Assembly: GCA_945877005.1 (NCBI GenBank)
Contig: CAMCQL010000084.1
Coordinates: 1-7,771, forward strand
Direction of reading: 5' to 3'
From: Chryseobacterium gleum
GTDB lineage: Bacteria; Bacteroidota; Bacteroidia; Flavobacteriales_D; Crocinitomicaceae
DNA length: 7,771 nt
Positions 1-6,684 of this stretch are shown here, one piece after another; the stretch's first letter is position 1; each line of letters opens with the position of its first letter. The notes below the pieces were generated by a model. It had not been told where the DNA came from, ran no database searches, and saw nothing but the letters and a program-made list of their open reading frames with translations. Made by a program: the position numbers and the translations under genes.

Positions 1-1
1 A

Positions 2-391
2 GCTTTAATTAATGGGGTTTTAGGTGAACCTGATTACACTGAAGCAATAAAACAAATATCAAAAGGTTACGATGATGAAAAAATATATTTACTAGCGTAT
101 CTTATGAATGAAGGGAAAGGGCTTGAAAAGGATAGTTCAAAAGCTGCAATACTTTTAAAATCACAATTATTAGTGAGCTCCGATAGAGAAGAAGAAGCTA
201 AGAAATTATATGACTCGATTGGTATCGATGTTGTACTAAATGATGAACAAATTGAAGAAAATATTTATAAAATATTAAAGGAAATTTTTAAGAATTCAAC
301 ATCAATTATTGAAGAAGATTCGATTAATATAGAAACTATGTTAATTGAGTTTTTTAAAAATACAAAAAACATACCGGAAATTGACAAATAA
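2..391 (+). CDS. Sel1-like repeat protein, C-terminal fragment (5' end outside window)
   Basis: The reading frame is open from the left edge of the window, before its first internal ATG at 104, so this is the last 129 residues of a longer protein and 104 is not a convincing start. Fragment residues 25-60 (about bases 75-180) resemble one Sel1-type repeat: a hydrophobic helix ending LAYLMNEGKG, then a charged KDSSKA turn and a second helix. Sel1 repeats are TPR-like helical hairpins that mostly mediate protein-protein contacts; that is family knowledge, and no partner can be inferred here. The remaining ~70 residues are acidic, lysine-rich and predicted helical, with no motif I recognise. There is no signal for secretion in the visible part. 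The stretch is about 27% GC by my count, clearly lower than sampled stretches of the neighbouring genes. Its TAA stop lies one base from the pyrF stop on the other strand. The coding call is fairly safe; the Sel1 label is tentative because only one repeat is visible. Confidence 0.6.
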   Translation, partial: ALINGVLGEPDYTEAIKQISKGYDDEKIYLLAYLMNEGKGLEKDSSKAAILLKSQLLVSSDREEEAKKLYDSIGIDVVLNDEQIEENIYKILKEIFKNSTSIIEEDSINIETMLIEFFKNTKNIPEIDK

Positions 392-392
392 A

Positions 393-1214
393 CTATCCGA
401 AATTTCTTTCTCCCATCAACACTTCCATTTCTTGTTGAATTTTTTGGGCTTCAATTCGTGCAGCTTCCGCAAAGTCTTCCCCATTCGACGCATATAGTAT
501 TGCGCGAGAAGAATTTACCAATAATCCACAATCCTCATTCCAACCATAGTGAACAACTTCTTTCAAGCTACCTCCTTGTGCGCCTAGACCAGGCACTAAG
601 AAAAAATGATTCGGAACTATTGCGCGAACTTCTGCAATTTGTGCTGCACGCGTTGCTCCAACCACATACATTAAATTTTCAGGTGTTCCCCACTCAGAAG
701 ATTTTGCCAACACAGTCTTAAATAATTCTTGTCCTTTGTCATCTTTGATACATTGGAAATCTAAAGCTCCTTTATTCGATGTCAATGCCAATAAAATAGC
801 CCATTTAGAAGGGAATTCTAAAAAAGGCGTCACACTGTCTTCCCCCATATAAGGAGCAATTGTAACAGAATCAAAAGAAAGATTTTCAAAAAATGTTTTT
901 GCGTAGTACGTTGAAGTATTACCAATGTCTCCTCTTTTAGCATCAGCAATCGTAAATATATTTTCCGGAATATAATTTAAGGTTTTAGCCAAGGACCTCC
1001 ATCCTTTTTCACCCATGCATTCGTAAAAAGCAATGTTGGGTTTATAGGCAACACAGTAATCTTTTGTTGCGTCTATAATCGCTTTATTAAACTCAAAAAC
1101 AGGATCTTCTGTTTCTAATAAATGCTGTGGAATTTTAGAAATATCGGTATCCAATCCAACGCATAAAAAAGATTTTTTTAGTTTAATTTGATCAATTAAT
1201 TCCTGACGAGTCAT
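393..1214 (-). CDS. pyrF: Orotidine 5'-phosphate decarboxylase (PyrF, type 2 subfamily)
   Basis: Catalyses the last step of de novo pyrimidine synthesis, OMP to UMP plus CO2, in the cytoplasm as a TIM-barrel dimer. The 273-residue product has the family landmarks in order: LDTD at 21-24, the substrate lysine region AYKPN at 56-60, the signature DAKRGDI at 91-97 (catalytic Lys93 flanked by Asp91 and Asp96), the phosphate-binding loop PGLGAQGG at 208-215, and NSSRAIL with Arg237 near the end. The length and the DAKRGDI form fit the longer type 2 subfamily, not the ~235-residue E. coli type. I chose the ATG at 1214. The frame stays open upstream to a TTG at 1259, but those 15 extra codons run straight through a strong promoter -7 box (1243-1250) and encode an unconserved FLYLCFFH stretch. 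The leader would be about 25 bases, with no Shine-Dalgarno. It is transcribed alone and divergently from the thioesterase gene. Confidence 0.96.
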   Translation of the reverse strand: MTRQELIDQIKLKKSFLCVGLDTDISKIPQHLLETEDPVFEFNKAIIDATKDYCVAYKPNIAFYECMGEKGWRSLAKTLNYIPENIFTIADAKRGDIGNTSTYYAKTFFENLSFDSVTIAPYMGEDSVTPFLEFPSKWAILLALTSNKGALDFQCIKDDKGQELFKTVLAKSSEWGTPENLMYVVGATRAAQIAEVRAIVPNHFFLVPGLGAQGGSLKEVVHYGWNEDCGLLVNSSRAILYASNGEDFAEAARIEAQKIQQEMEVLMGERNFG

Positions 1215-1242
1215 ACGATTACTTTCTAAAGAATGAAAAAAA

Positions 1243-1270
1243 CAAAGATATAAAAACAAGGTGGATGCAA
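1243..1270 (-). promoter_or_regulatory. Bacteroidota-type promoter for pyrF
   Basis: Read on the minus strand there is a TTG at 1270-1268, then a 17-base spacer, then TATCTTTG at 1250-1243. This matches the phylum's primary sigma consensus (TTG at -33, TAnnTTTG at -7) at every specified base and with an accepted spacing. Transcription would start around 1236-1239, about 25 bases before the pyrF ATG at 1214. The match is direct; promoter activity is inferred. Confidence 0.75.
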
Positions 1271-1333
1271 CTCTAATCCTTAAAAAAATGTATCTATTTT
1301 AGAAAGTTAACGTAAGAAGACAAAATTGAAGGC

Positions 1334-1855
1334 ATGAAAACTAAAAAAGCAGCTGAAACTATTGCGATAACAACTCATATAGTTTTACCAAACGATACAA
1401 ATACTTTGGGTAATTTGTTTGGTGGACAATTATTGGCATGGATGGACGTAATTGCAAGTGTTTCGGCGCAGAGACATTGTCGAAGAGTAGTTGTAACCGC
1501 TTCCGTAAATAACGTTTCTTTTAGAGAACCAATCCTACAATCCTCAATTGTTACTTTGGAAGCAAAAGTTTCAAGAGCCTTTAGCTCTTCTATGGAGGTA
1601 TTTGTCGACGTTTATGTTGAAGATCCAATTTCTGGAGTGCGAAGAAAATGCAATGAAGCCATTTATACATTTGTTGCAGTAGATCAATTAGGAGGGCCTA
1701 TAAATGTGCCAGAATTAATTCCTGAGACACCTGAAGAAATTGAACGATACGAAGGGGCGCTTCGCAGAAAGCAATTAAGTTTAATTCTTGCTGGAAAACT
1801 AAAACCGTCTGAAGCAACCGAACTGAAGGCCTTGTTTTTAACAGAAGAAAAATAA
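1334..1855 (+). CDS. Acyl-CoA thioesterase, single hotdog domain (YciA/BACH-like)
   Basis: Probably hydrolyses acyl-CoA thioesters to free acid and CoA in the cytoplasm. Product is 173 residues with one hotdog fold. The family's hallmark block is clear: PNDTN at 19-23, GNLFGGQLLAWMD at 26-38 with the likely catalytic Asp38 at the end of the hotdog helix entrance, VVTASV at 53-58, and VSFREPI at 61-67. Beta strands around 70-115 complete the fold. The last ~45 residues (about 130-173) are a charged helical extension beginning PETPEEIERYEGALRR, as seen in acyl-CoA hydrolase subfamily members. Family members act as hexamers or as double-hotdog proteins; here only one domain is present, so oligomerisation is expected. 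Chain-length preference cannot be read from sequence. It starts 119 bases from the divergent pyrF start. I see no convincing promoter for it: the nearest candidate, TATTTTAG at 1295-1302, has one mismatch to the -7 box and no TTG upstream. Confidence 0.88.
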   Translation: MKTKKAAETIAITTHIVLPNDTNTLGNLFGGQLLAWMDVIASVSAQRHCRRVVVTASVNNVSFREPILQSSIVTLEAKVSRAFSSSMEVFVDVYVEDPISGVRRKCNEAIYTFVAVDQLGGPINVPELIPETPEEIERYEGALRRKQLSLILAGKLKPSEATELKALFLTEEK

Positions 1856-1882
1856 TTTAAAATTTTCTTACTGTTTTAAATT
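1854..1882 (+). terminator. Possible weak AT-only terminator hairpin after the thioesterase gene
   Basis: A perfect 9-base inverted repeat, AATTTAAAA at 1854-1862 and TTTTAAATT at 1874-1882, encloses an 11-base loop and is followed by three more T residues. Its left arm begins inside the TAA stop codon of the thioesterase gene. The position suits an intrinsic terminator. The stem holds only A-T pairs, the loop is large and the T tract short, so it would be weak, and chance is possible in such AT-rich DNA. Confidence 0.35.
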
Positions 1883-1886
1883 TTTA

Positions 1887-1900
1887 GATATAGAAATATC
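1887..1900. repeat. Short dyad next to the kup -7 box
   Basis: GATAT at 1887-1891 and ATATC at 1896-1900 form a perfect 5-base inverted repeat around AGAA. It ends two bases before the TACATTTG promoter box, in the region between the expected -33 and -7 elements, where a repressor could bind. Five A/T-rich base pairs are weak evidence, so the site is described only as a dyad. Confidence 0.25.
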
Positions 1901-1901
1901 C

Positions 1902-1909
1902 TACATTTG
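1902..1909 (+). promoter_or_regulatory. Promoter -7 box candidate for kup
   Basis: TACATTTG matches the Bacteroidota -7 consensus TAnnTTTG exactly and lies 18 bases before the kup ATG, giving a very short leader of roughly 12-15 bases. No TTG sits 17-23 bases upstream; that stretch is T-rich (from about 1874 to 1885), so the -33 element is poor. Likely start region for kup and perhaps the overlapping peptidase gene. Confidence 0.5.
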
Positions 1910-1927
1910 ACAACTAATTTTTAAGAA

Positions 1928-3886
1928 ATGTCGACTGAACATAAAACCAAATTAACCGCAGCTGGAGTTCTAATTACCATTGGAATTGTTTTTGGAGATA
2001 TTGGAACATCCCCGCTTTATGTTTTCCAAGCAATTACAGAAGGTAAAAATTTCTCTGAAGGTATTGTTTTAGGTGGTTTATCTTCTGTCATATGGACCTT
2101 GATTTTATTGGCTACCATAAAATATGTCTATTTCGCATTAAATGCTGACAACAGAGGTGAAGGAGGAATCTTTGCGTTGTATGCTTTATTGAAAGACAAA
2201 AAAGCGAAGTGGATCATTATACCAACATTGATTGGATGTGCTTCGCTATTAGCAGATGGATTTATCACCCCAGCTATTTCAATTTCTTCTGCAGTAGAAG
2301 GGATCAATAATATTTATCCTGATTTACCAACGATGCCAATTGTAGTTGGAATCATTTTTGCACTTTTTGCGATCCAACAATTTGGTACTGTGATTATTGG
2401 AAAAGTATTTGGTCCAATTATGTTAATATGGTTTGGATTTTTACTTTATTTAGGATTGACGCATATTTCAGATAACCCTGCCGTTTTAAAAGCGTTGAAT
2501 CCATGGTATGCCTATAATATGATTGTAAATGTTCCTGGAGGATTTTGGGTATTAGGTGCCGTATTTTTATGTACAACAGGAGCTGAGGCATTGTATTCTG
2601 ATTTAGGTCACTGCGGAAAAGGAAATATCCGTGTGAGCTGGAGTATTATGAGTATTATATTAGTAATCAACTATTTAGGTCAAGCTGCATTGGCATTGTC
2701 TCCTGGATTTAAACTTGAAAAAGGGCAAACTATTTTTTATGCTATGGTTCCAGATGGAATTTTGCCATTTGCCATTGCCATTGCAACCGCAGCAACAATT
2801 ATTGCTTCTCAGGCTTTAATTACAGGTATTTTCACGTTGATGAATGAGGCAATAAAATTGAAATTGTGGACGAATCTTAAAGTAAAATATCCTACCAATC
2901 ACCAAGGTCAAATTTACATCCCATTCATCAATGGTGTATTAATGTTCGGTTGTTTACTTGTAATCTATGTGTTTAGAACTTCTTCCGCAATGGAAGCATC
3001 TTACGGTTTAGCCATTACCATCAATATGATCATGACTTCCATCTTGTTAATCTTGATGCTGTACATGCGTTACCCAAAATCGAAGGTGATTTTCACGGTG
3101 ATTTTTGCGGTATTTTTTATCGTAGAGGGGGTTTTCTTATTCTCAAACTTGAACAAAATTCCGCACGGAGGGTGGTTTACATTGATACTGGCAATCTTTT
3201 TCTTTGCAGCATTGTATTTATTTTACAAAGCTAGAGCATTGCGTGCAAACATAACCGAGTACATTCCTATGACACGAGTTGTACCAAAATTGTTAAAAGT
3301 TCGTCAAGATGACAAGATTCCATTTGAAGCAACAAACTTGGTTTACCCAACGCGAAGCGAATCTCCTGACAAATTAGATTCAACTGTTTACTTCTCATTA
3401 TTTCGAAAAAGACCGAGAAGAGCAGATATTGTTTGGTTCTTACATTTGGACATTAAATCCGATCCTTGGGGTGTAGATTATTCTGTAAATGAGATTATCG
3501 ACAAACATTGTTACCATATTTCGTTGCAATTAGGATTTAAAGAAGAACATCGTATTGAATATATGATGAAAAAAATCCACAAAAAAATGGTGGACAAAGG
3601 AGAACTAACTGGTAGAAGTATTTTTGATTGTGTAAAAGACAATTTTGAAGAGCCTGATTTTAAATTCATTGTTCTTAATTCTCGTGTTGCAACAGACAAT
3701 TTACTTACAACTTTTCAAATCATTACTGTCAAAGCCTACCGACTCATTAAATCAACGGGCTTAAAAGCAGCGGAAGATTTTGGTTTGGACAAAACAAACG
3801 TACAAGAGGAATATGTTCCTATCAATGTTACGAAACAATACCAACAAGAAATACACGAAGAATTTGAAAATTATTCATGCAAATGA
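1928..3886 (+). CDS. kup: KUP-family potassium uptake protein (K+/H+ symporter)
   Basis: Inner-membrane transporter importing K+, in this family by proton symport. The 652-residue product is close to the ~620-residue E. coli Kup. The first helix holds the family signature VFGDIGTSPLYV (residues 21-32), followed by DNRGEGGIFALYALL (from residue 74, with Glu78) after the second helix and TGAEALYSDLGHCG around residues 217-230. I count about 12 hydrophobic segments, at roughly 9-33, 44-70, 95-117, 136-160, 164-183, 202-226, 237-262, 276-300, 332-352, 359-382, 387-410 and 415-437. A soluble cytoplasmic tail of about 215 residues follows, as usual for the family. The ATG at 1928 puts the signature at the normal distance from the N terminus. 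A -7 box at 1902-1909 probably drives it. Its TGA stop (3884-3886) overlaps the start of the carboxypeptidase gene, suggesting a shared transcript. I see no c-di-AMP or other riboswitch in the 72-base upstream gap. Confidence 0.96.
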   Translation: MSTEHKTKLTAAGVLITIGIVFGDIGTSPLYVFQAITEGKNFSEGIVLGGLSSVIWTLILLATIKYVYFALNADNRGEGGIFALYALLKDKKAKWIIIPTLIGCASLLADGFITPAISISSAVEGINNIYPDLPTMPIVVGIIFALFAIQQFGTVIIGKVFGPIMLIWFGFLLYLGLTHISDNPAVLKALNPWYAYNMIVNVPGGFWVLGAVFLCTTGAEALYSDLGHCGKGNIRVSWSIMSIILVINYLGQAALALSPGFKLEKGQTIFYAMVPDGILPFAIAIATAATIIASQALITGIFTLMNEAIKLKLWTNLKVKYPTNHQGQIYIPFINGVLMFGCLLVIYVFRTSSAMEASYGLAITINMIMTSILLILMLYMRYPKSKVIFTVIFAVFFIVEGVFLFSNLNKIPHGGWFTLILAIFFFAALYLFYKARALRANITEYIPMTRVVPKLLKVRQDDKIPFEATNLVYPTRSESPDKLDSTVYFSLFRKRPRRADIVWFLHLDIKSDPWGVDYSVNEIIDKHCYHISLQLGFKEEHRIEYMMKKIHKKMVDKGELTGRSIFDCVKDNFEEPDFKFIVLNSRVATDNLLTTFQIITVKAYRLIKSTGLKAAEDFGLDKTNVQEEYVPINVTKQYQQEIHEEFENYSCK

Positions 3887-6648
3887 AAAAATTAATAGTT
3901 AACATTCAAAGAGTAGGATTATTCCTGCTCTTTTTGATTTTTATTACATTCAACATCAACGGACAAGTTGAAAAATATTCCCGTGTAAAAATTCATTTCG
4001 ATAACGGAAAAACAATGCAACAACTTGCTGCTTTAGGAATTGAAGTAGATCATGGCCAACATAAATTAGGTCGTTTTTTTGTTTCTGAATTTTCAAGTAC
4101 AGAAATTGCATTGCTTCAAAAAAACAAGTTCCATATTGAAGTGCTCAGTAAAGACGTAGTAGCAGAATTTTTAGAAAAAAATAAAAATTTCCAAAACGCT
4201 CCAAATCGAGGAGATATTGCAAGTGGATGTTCTCCGGGGAAAATTATTCCTCAACCTGAGAATTTCAAACTTGGTTCAATGGGTGGCTATTTTACTTATC
4301 AAGAATATTTGAATCAGTTGGATAAGATGGTAGAACTTTATCCTAAATTGATTTCTGTCAAATCTTCTATTGGGCAAAGTATAGAAGGAAAACCTATTTA
4401 TCATGTAAAAATTTCAGATCATCCAACAACTGATGACAAAGATCCAGAAGTGCTTTACACAGCCGTTCATCATGCTAGAGAACCAGGTGGTTTATCTCAA
4501 TTGCTGTTTTACATGTGGTATTTACTCGAAAATTACGAGAAAGATCCGTTGGTGAAATCTGTTGTTGATCACACACAAATGTACTTTGTGCCATGTGTAA
4601 ATCCTGATGGGTACTTATTCAATCAAACAACGAATCCTGATGGAGGAGGAATGTGGCGAAAAAACAGAAAAAAGAATCCTACCAATAACTATGGAGTTGA
4701 TTTAAATCGAAATTACGGATACAAATGGGGTTTTGATGACAATGGATCATCTTCCACAACAAATAATGAAACCTATCGCGGAACAAGTCCCTTTTCAGAA
4801 CCAGAAACTCAAGCAATAAAAAAATTGTGTGAGGAGCATAAATTTCAACTAGCGCTCAATTATCATACTTATGGTAATTTACTTATTTACCCATGGGGAT
4901 ACTCAAGCCAAGAAAAAACAGTGGATGATACCGTATTTTACAATTTTGGAAAATTGTTTACCAAAGAAAACAACTACAAATACGGAAATTCAATTGCTAC
5001 TGTTAGCTACGATGTAAATGGTGGTTCTGATGATTGGATGTACGGCGAAACGAATACCAAAAATAAAATCTATTCGTTCACACCCGAAGTAGGCGACTTT
5101 GCCGACGGTTTTTGGCCACCAAGCTCTAAAATAATGCGTATGTGTCGTGAAAATATTATGCAAAATCTTCGCTTAGCATTGATTGCAGGAGGACTATCTC
5201 AAACGACCGTCGAGAATACACCGAATTTCAGTAGTAAAGAAGGATATCTTCCATTTACGTTCCAAAAATTCGGACTAAATAATGCCTCCGATTACACCGT
5301 TACCTTTGAACCAATTCAAAATATTGCCTTCTCTAAAGCAAGTGTTAATTTAATTGATCCTTCATTATTAAAACCTTATAAAGATTCGATTGCATACAGT
5401 ATCACACCAAATACAAAGCATGGAGACACTATTCTATTTGCAATTCGAACAACATCTAATAAATTCGAAACGGTAGATACGATCATAAAAATTTATGGAA
5501 CATCGATTCTAATTTTGTCAGAAAATGGAAATTCCTTAGAAAACTGGACCTCAGAAACATGGAATACAACAACATCCAGTTTTGTAAGTAGCACTAATTC
5601 GATAACAGATTCACCAAATGGAAATTACAGTGACAATACAACAAGCACTATTACCTATTCCCCATCGGTTGACTTAACATCTAGTAAGTATGCCTTCCTT
5701 GAATTTAATGCAAAATGGGACATTGAATTGGGCTACGACTATGCTCAACTTCAAGTATCTGAAGACAATGGCATTTCTTGGAAAGCTATTTGTGGAGCAT
5801 ATAGCCATGGAGCTAAAGTAATCGAAATCTATGACCAACCCGTTTACGACGGAACACAAAAAGAATGGATCAAAGAAACTATTAATTTAAAAGATTTTAT
5901 CGGTAAAAAAATAAAAGTGAGATTTGAACTAAAAAGCGATGATTATACCAACTATGACGGATTTTACTTCGATGATTTTAAAGTAAATGCATTTAATGAT
6001 TGTAATTACTCCATTGAAGTTGCAGCCTGTAAATCTTATACATGGAATAACACTACTTATACTAAAAGCGGGATTTACACTTACAAACCAACGAATGGTG
6101 GAATTTGCGATTCCACATGGTACTTGAACTTAACCATCTTACCAAAAACAGTCATCACTAAATCTGTAAAAGAAGATACGTTAATTGCTGCTGCAAAAAC
6201 TGGTAAATTTACATGGGTAGAATGCACAACCAATAATATTCAGTACACAACTACAGATACCTCTTACTTTGTTCCAAAAGCAAGCGGAAATTACAAACTC
6301 ATTCATACATCGAATGAATGTACGGATACTTCAAACTGTTTAGAATTTACTGTTGAAACTGCAAATAATTATTTACAACTAACTGATTATAAAATATCCA
6401 TCCATCCAAATCCATTCAAAGAAGAAGTAACAATTGCTTATTCTACTCCAAAAGGAAATCACGTTGAAATAGAATTAGTCAATGCACTTGGAATTAAAAT
6501 TAGCACGTTATTCTCTGGAAAAACAGCTCAAAATTCGCATCAATTGACAATTGCAAAATCAAATTTTGAACTGAGCCCTGGTGTCTATTTTATTCGATTC
6601 AACGTAAATGATCAACACATCCTTCGAAAACTGCTTTTGATTGAATAA
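3883..6648 (+). CDS. Secreted M14 zinc carboxypeptidase with T9SS C-terminal sorting domain
   Basis: Extracellular or cell-surface exopeptidase removing C-terminal residues from peptides. Residues are numbered from ATG 3883, which gives MKK and an ATGA overlap with kup; ATG 3877 would add only Met-Gln. Order of parts: signal peptide 1-27 (likely cleaved before Gln28); propeptide-like region 28-125; M14 domain about 136-436; a beta-rich linker 440-537; a MAM/immune-inhibitor-A-like beta-sandwich about 540-704 ending DGFYFDDFKV; a CxSYTWNxxxY repeat 706-753; a WVEC...CTDTSNC repeat about 757-823; and a type A sorting domain about 835-921, starting near ISIHPNPF and ending KLLLIE. Zinc ligands are His197, Glu200 (HARE) and His328 (YHTYG). 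Arg259, Asn275, Arg276, Tyr376 and the general base Glu402 (TPEVGD) match carboxypeptidase A Arg127, Asn144, Arg145, Tyr248 and Glu270, so it should be active. Asp383 sits at the specificity position (255 in carboxypeptidase A/B numbering), suggesting preference for C-terminal Lys or Arg. The T9SS apparatus itself is not in this window. Confidence 0.93.
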   Translation: MKKLIVNIQRVGLFLLFLIFITFNINGQVEKYSRVKIHFDNGKTMQQLAALGIEVDHGQHKLGRFFVSEFSSTEIALLQKNKFHIEVLSKDVVAEFLEKNKNFQNAPNRGDIASGCSPGKIIPQPENFKLGSMGGYFTYQEYLNQLDKMVELYPKLISVKSSIGQSIEGKPIYHVKISDHPTTDDKDPEVLYTAVHHAREPGGLSQLLFYMWYLLENYEKDPLVKSVVDHTQMYFVPCVNPDGYLFNQTTNPDGGGMWRKNRKKNPTNNYGVDLNRNYGYKWGFDDNGSSSTTNNETYRGTSPFSEPETQAIKKLCEEHKFQLALNYHTYGNLLIYPWGYSSQEKTVDDTVFYNFGKLFTKENNYKYGNSIATVSYDVNGGSDDWMYGETNTKNKIYSFTPEVGDFADGFWPPSSKIMRMCRENIMQNLRLALIAGGLSQTTVENTPNFSSKEGYLPFTFQKFGLNNASDYTVTFEPIQNIAFSKASVNLIDPSLLKPYKDSIAYSITPNTKHGDTILFAIRTTSNKFETVDTIIKIYGTSILILSENGNSLENWTSETWNTTTSSFVSSTNSITDSPNGNYSDNTTSTITYSPSVDLTSSKYAFLEFNAKWDIELGYDYAQLQVSEDNGISWKAICGAYSHGAKVIEIYDQPVYDGTQKEWIKETINLKDFIGKKIKVRFELKSDDYTNYDGFYFDDFKVNAFNDCNYSIEVAACKSYTWNNTTYTKSGIYTYKPTNGGICDSTWYLNLTILPKTVITKSVKEDTLIAAAKTGKFTWVECTTNNIQYTTTDTSYFVPKASGNYKLIHTSNECTDTSNCLEFTVETANNYLQLTDYKISIHPNPFKEEVTIAYSTPKGNHVEIELVNALGIKISTLFSGKTAQNSHQLTIAKSNFELSPGVYFIRFNVNDQHILRKLLLIE

Positions 6649-6653
6649 CTTTG
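6646..6653 (+). promoter_or_regulatory. Promoter -7 box candidate for prfB, on the peptidase stop codon
   Basis: TAACTTTG fits TAnnTTTG exactly; its first three bases are the TAA stop of the carboxypeptidase gene. It lies 31 bases before the prfB ATG, predicting a leader of about 25 bases. The -33 element is imperfect: TTCG at 6623-6626 with a 19-base spacer. It would give prfB transcription independent of kup and the peptidase. Exact box match is seen; function is inferred. Confidence 0.45.
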
Positions 6654-6659
6654 CATTTC

Positions 6660-6675
6660 AATTTCTATCGAAATT
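6660..6675. repeat. Small inverted repeat in the prfB leader
   Basis: AATTTC at 6660-6665 and GAAATT at 6670-6675 can pair around a TATC tetraloop, ending nine bases before the prfB ATG. There is no T tract after it, so it is not a normal terminator for the peptidase gene. It may form a weak hairpin in the prfB leader or be chance. Confidence 0.25.
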
Positions 6676-6684
6676 AACTCAACT

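Noticed and set aside
350..361. T6A5 tract near the end of the Sel1-like gene as a terminator for pyrF
   Set aside because: It is a loopless AT palindrome within coding sequence, with no hairpin stem of useful strength.
458..721. 87-codon plus-strand open frame
   Set aside because: It lies wholly antisense to pyrF, whose protein is strongly conserved, and its own translation shows no recognisable motif.
1291..1302. Possible thioesterase promoter TATTTTAG at 1295-1302
   Set aside because: One mismatch in the TTTG part and no TTG 17-23 bases upstream; too weak in AT-rich DNA to list as a feature.
1329..1332. AAGG resembling a Shine-Dalgarno before the thioesterase ATG
   Set aside because: Only one base separates it from the start codon, too close to work, and the other genes here lack Shine-Dalgarno sequences.
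1856..1927. Riboswitch (c-di-AMP/K+ type) upstream of kup
   Set aside because: The gap is 72 bases and the predicted leader only about 12-15, too short for a known c-di-AMP aptamer.
3511..3699. 62-codon minus-strand open frame
   Set aside because: Antisense shadow of the kup C-terminal tail, low-complexity and without support.
5674..5859. 61-codon minus-strand open frame
   Set aside because: Antisense to the MAM-like domain of the carboxypeptidase; no start context or motif.
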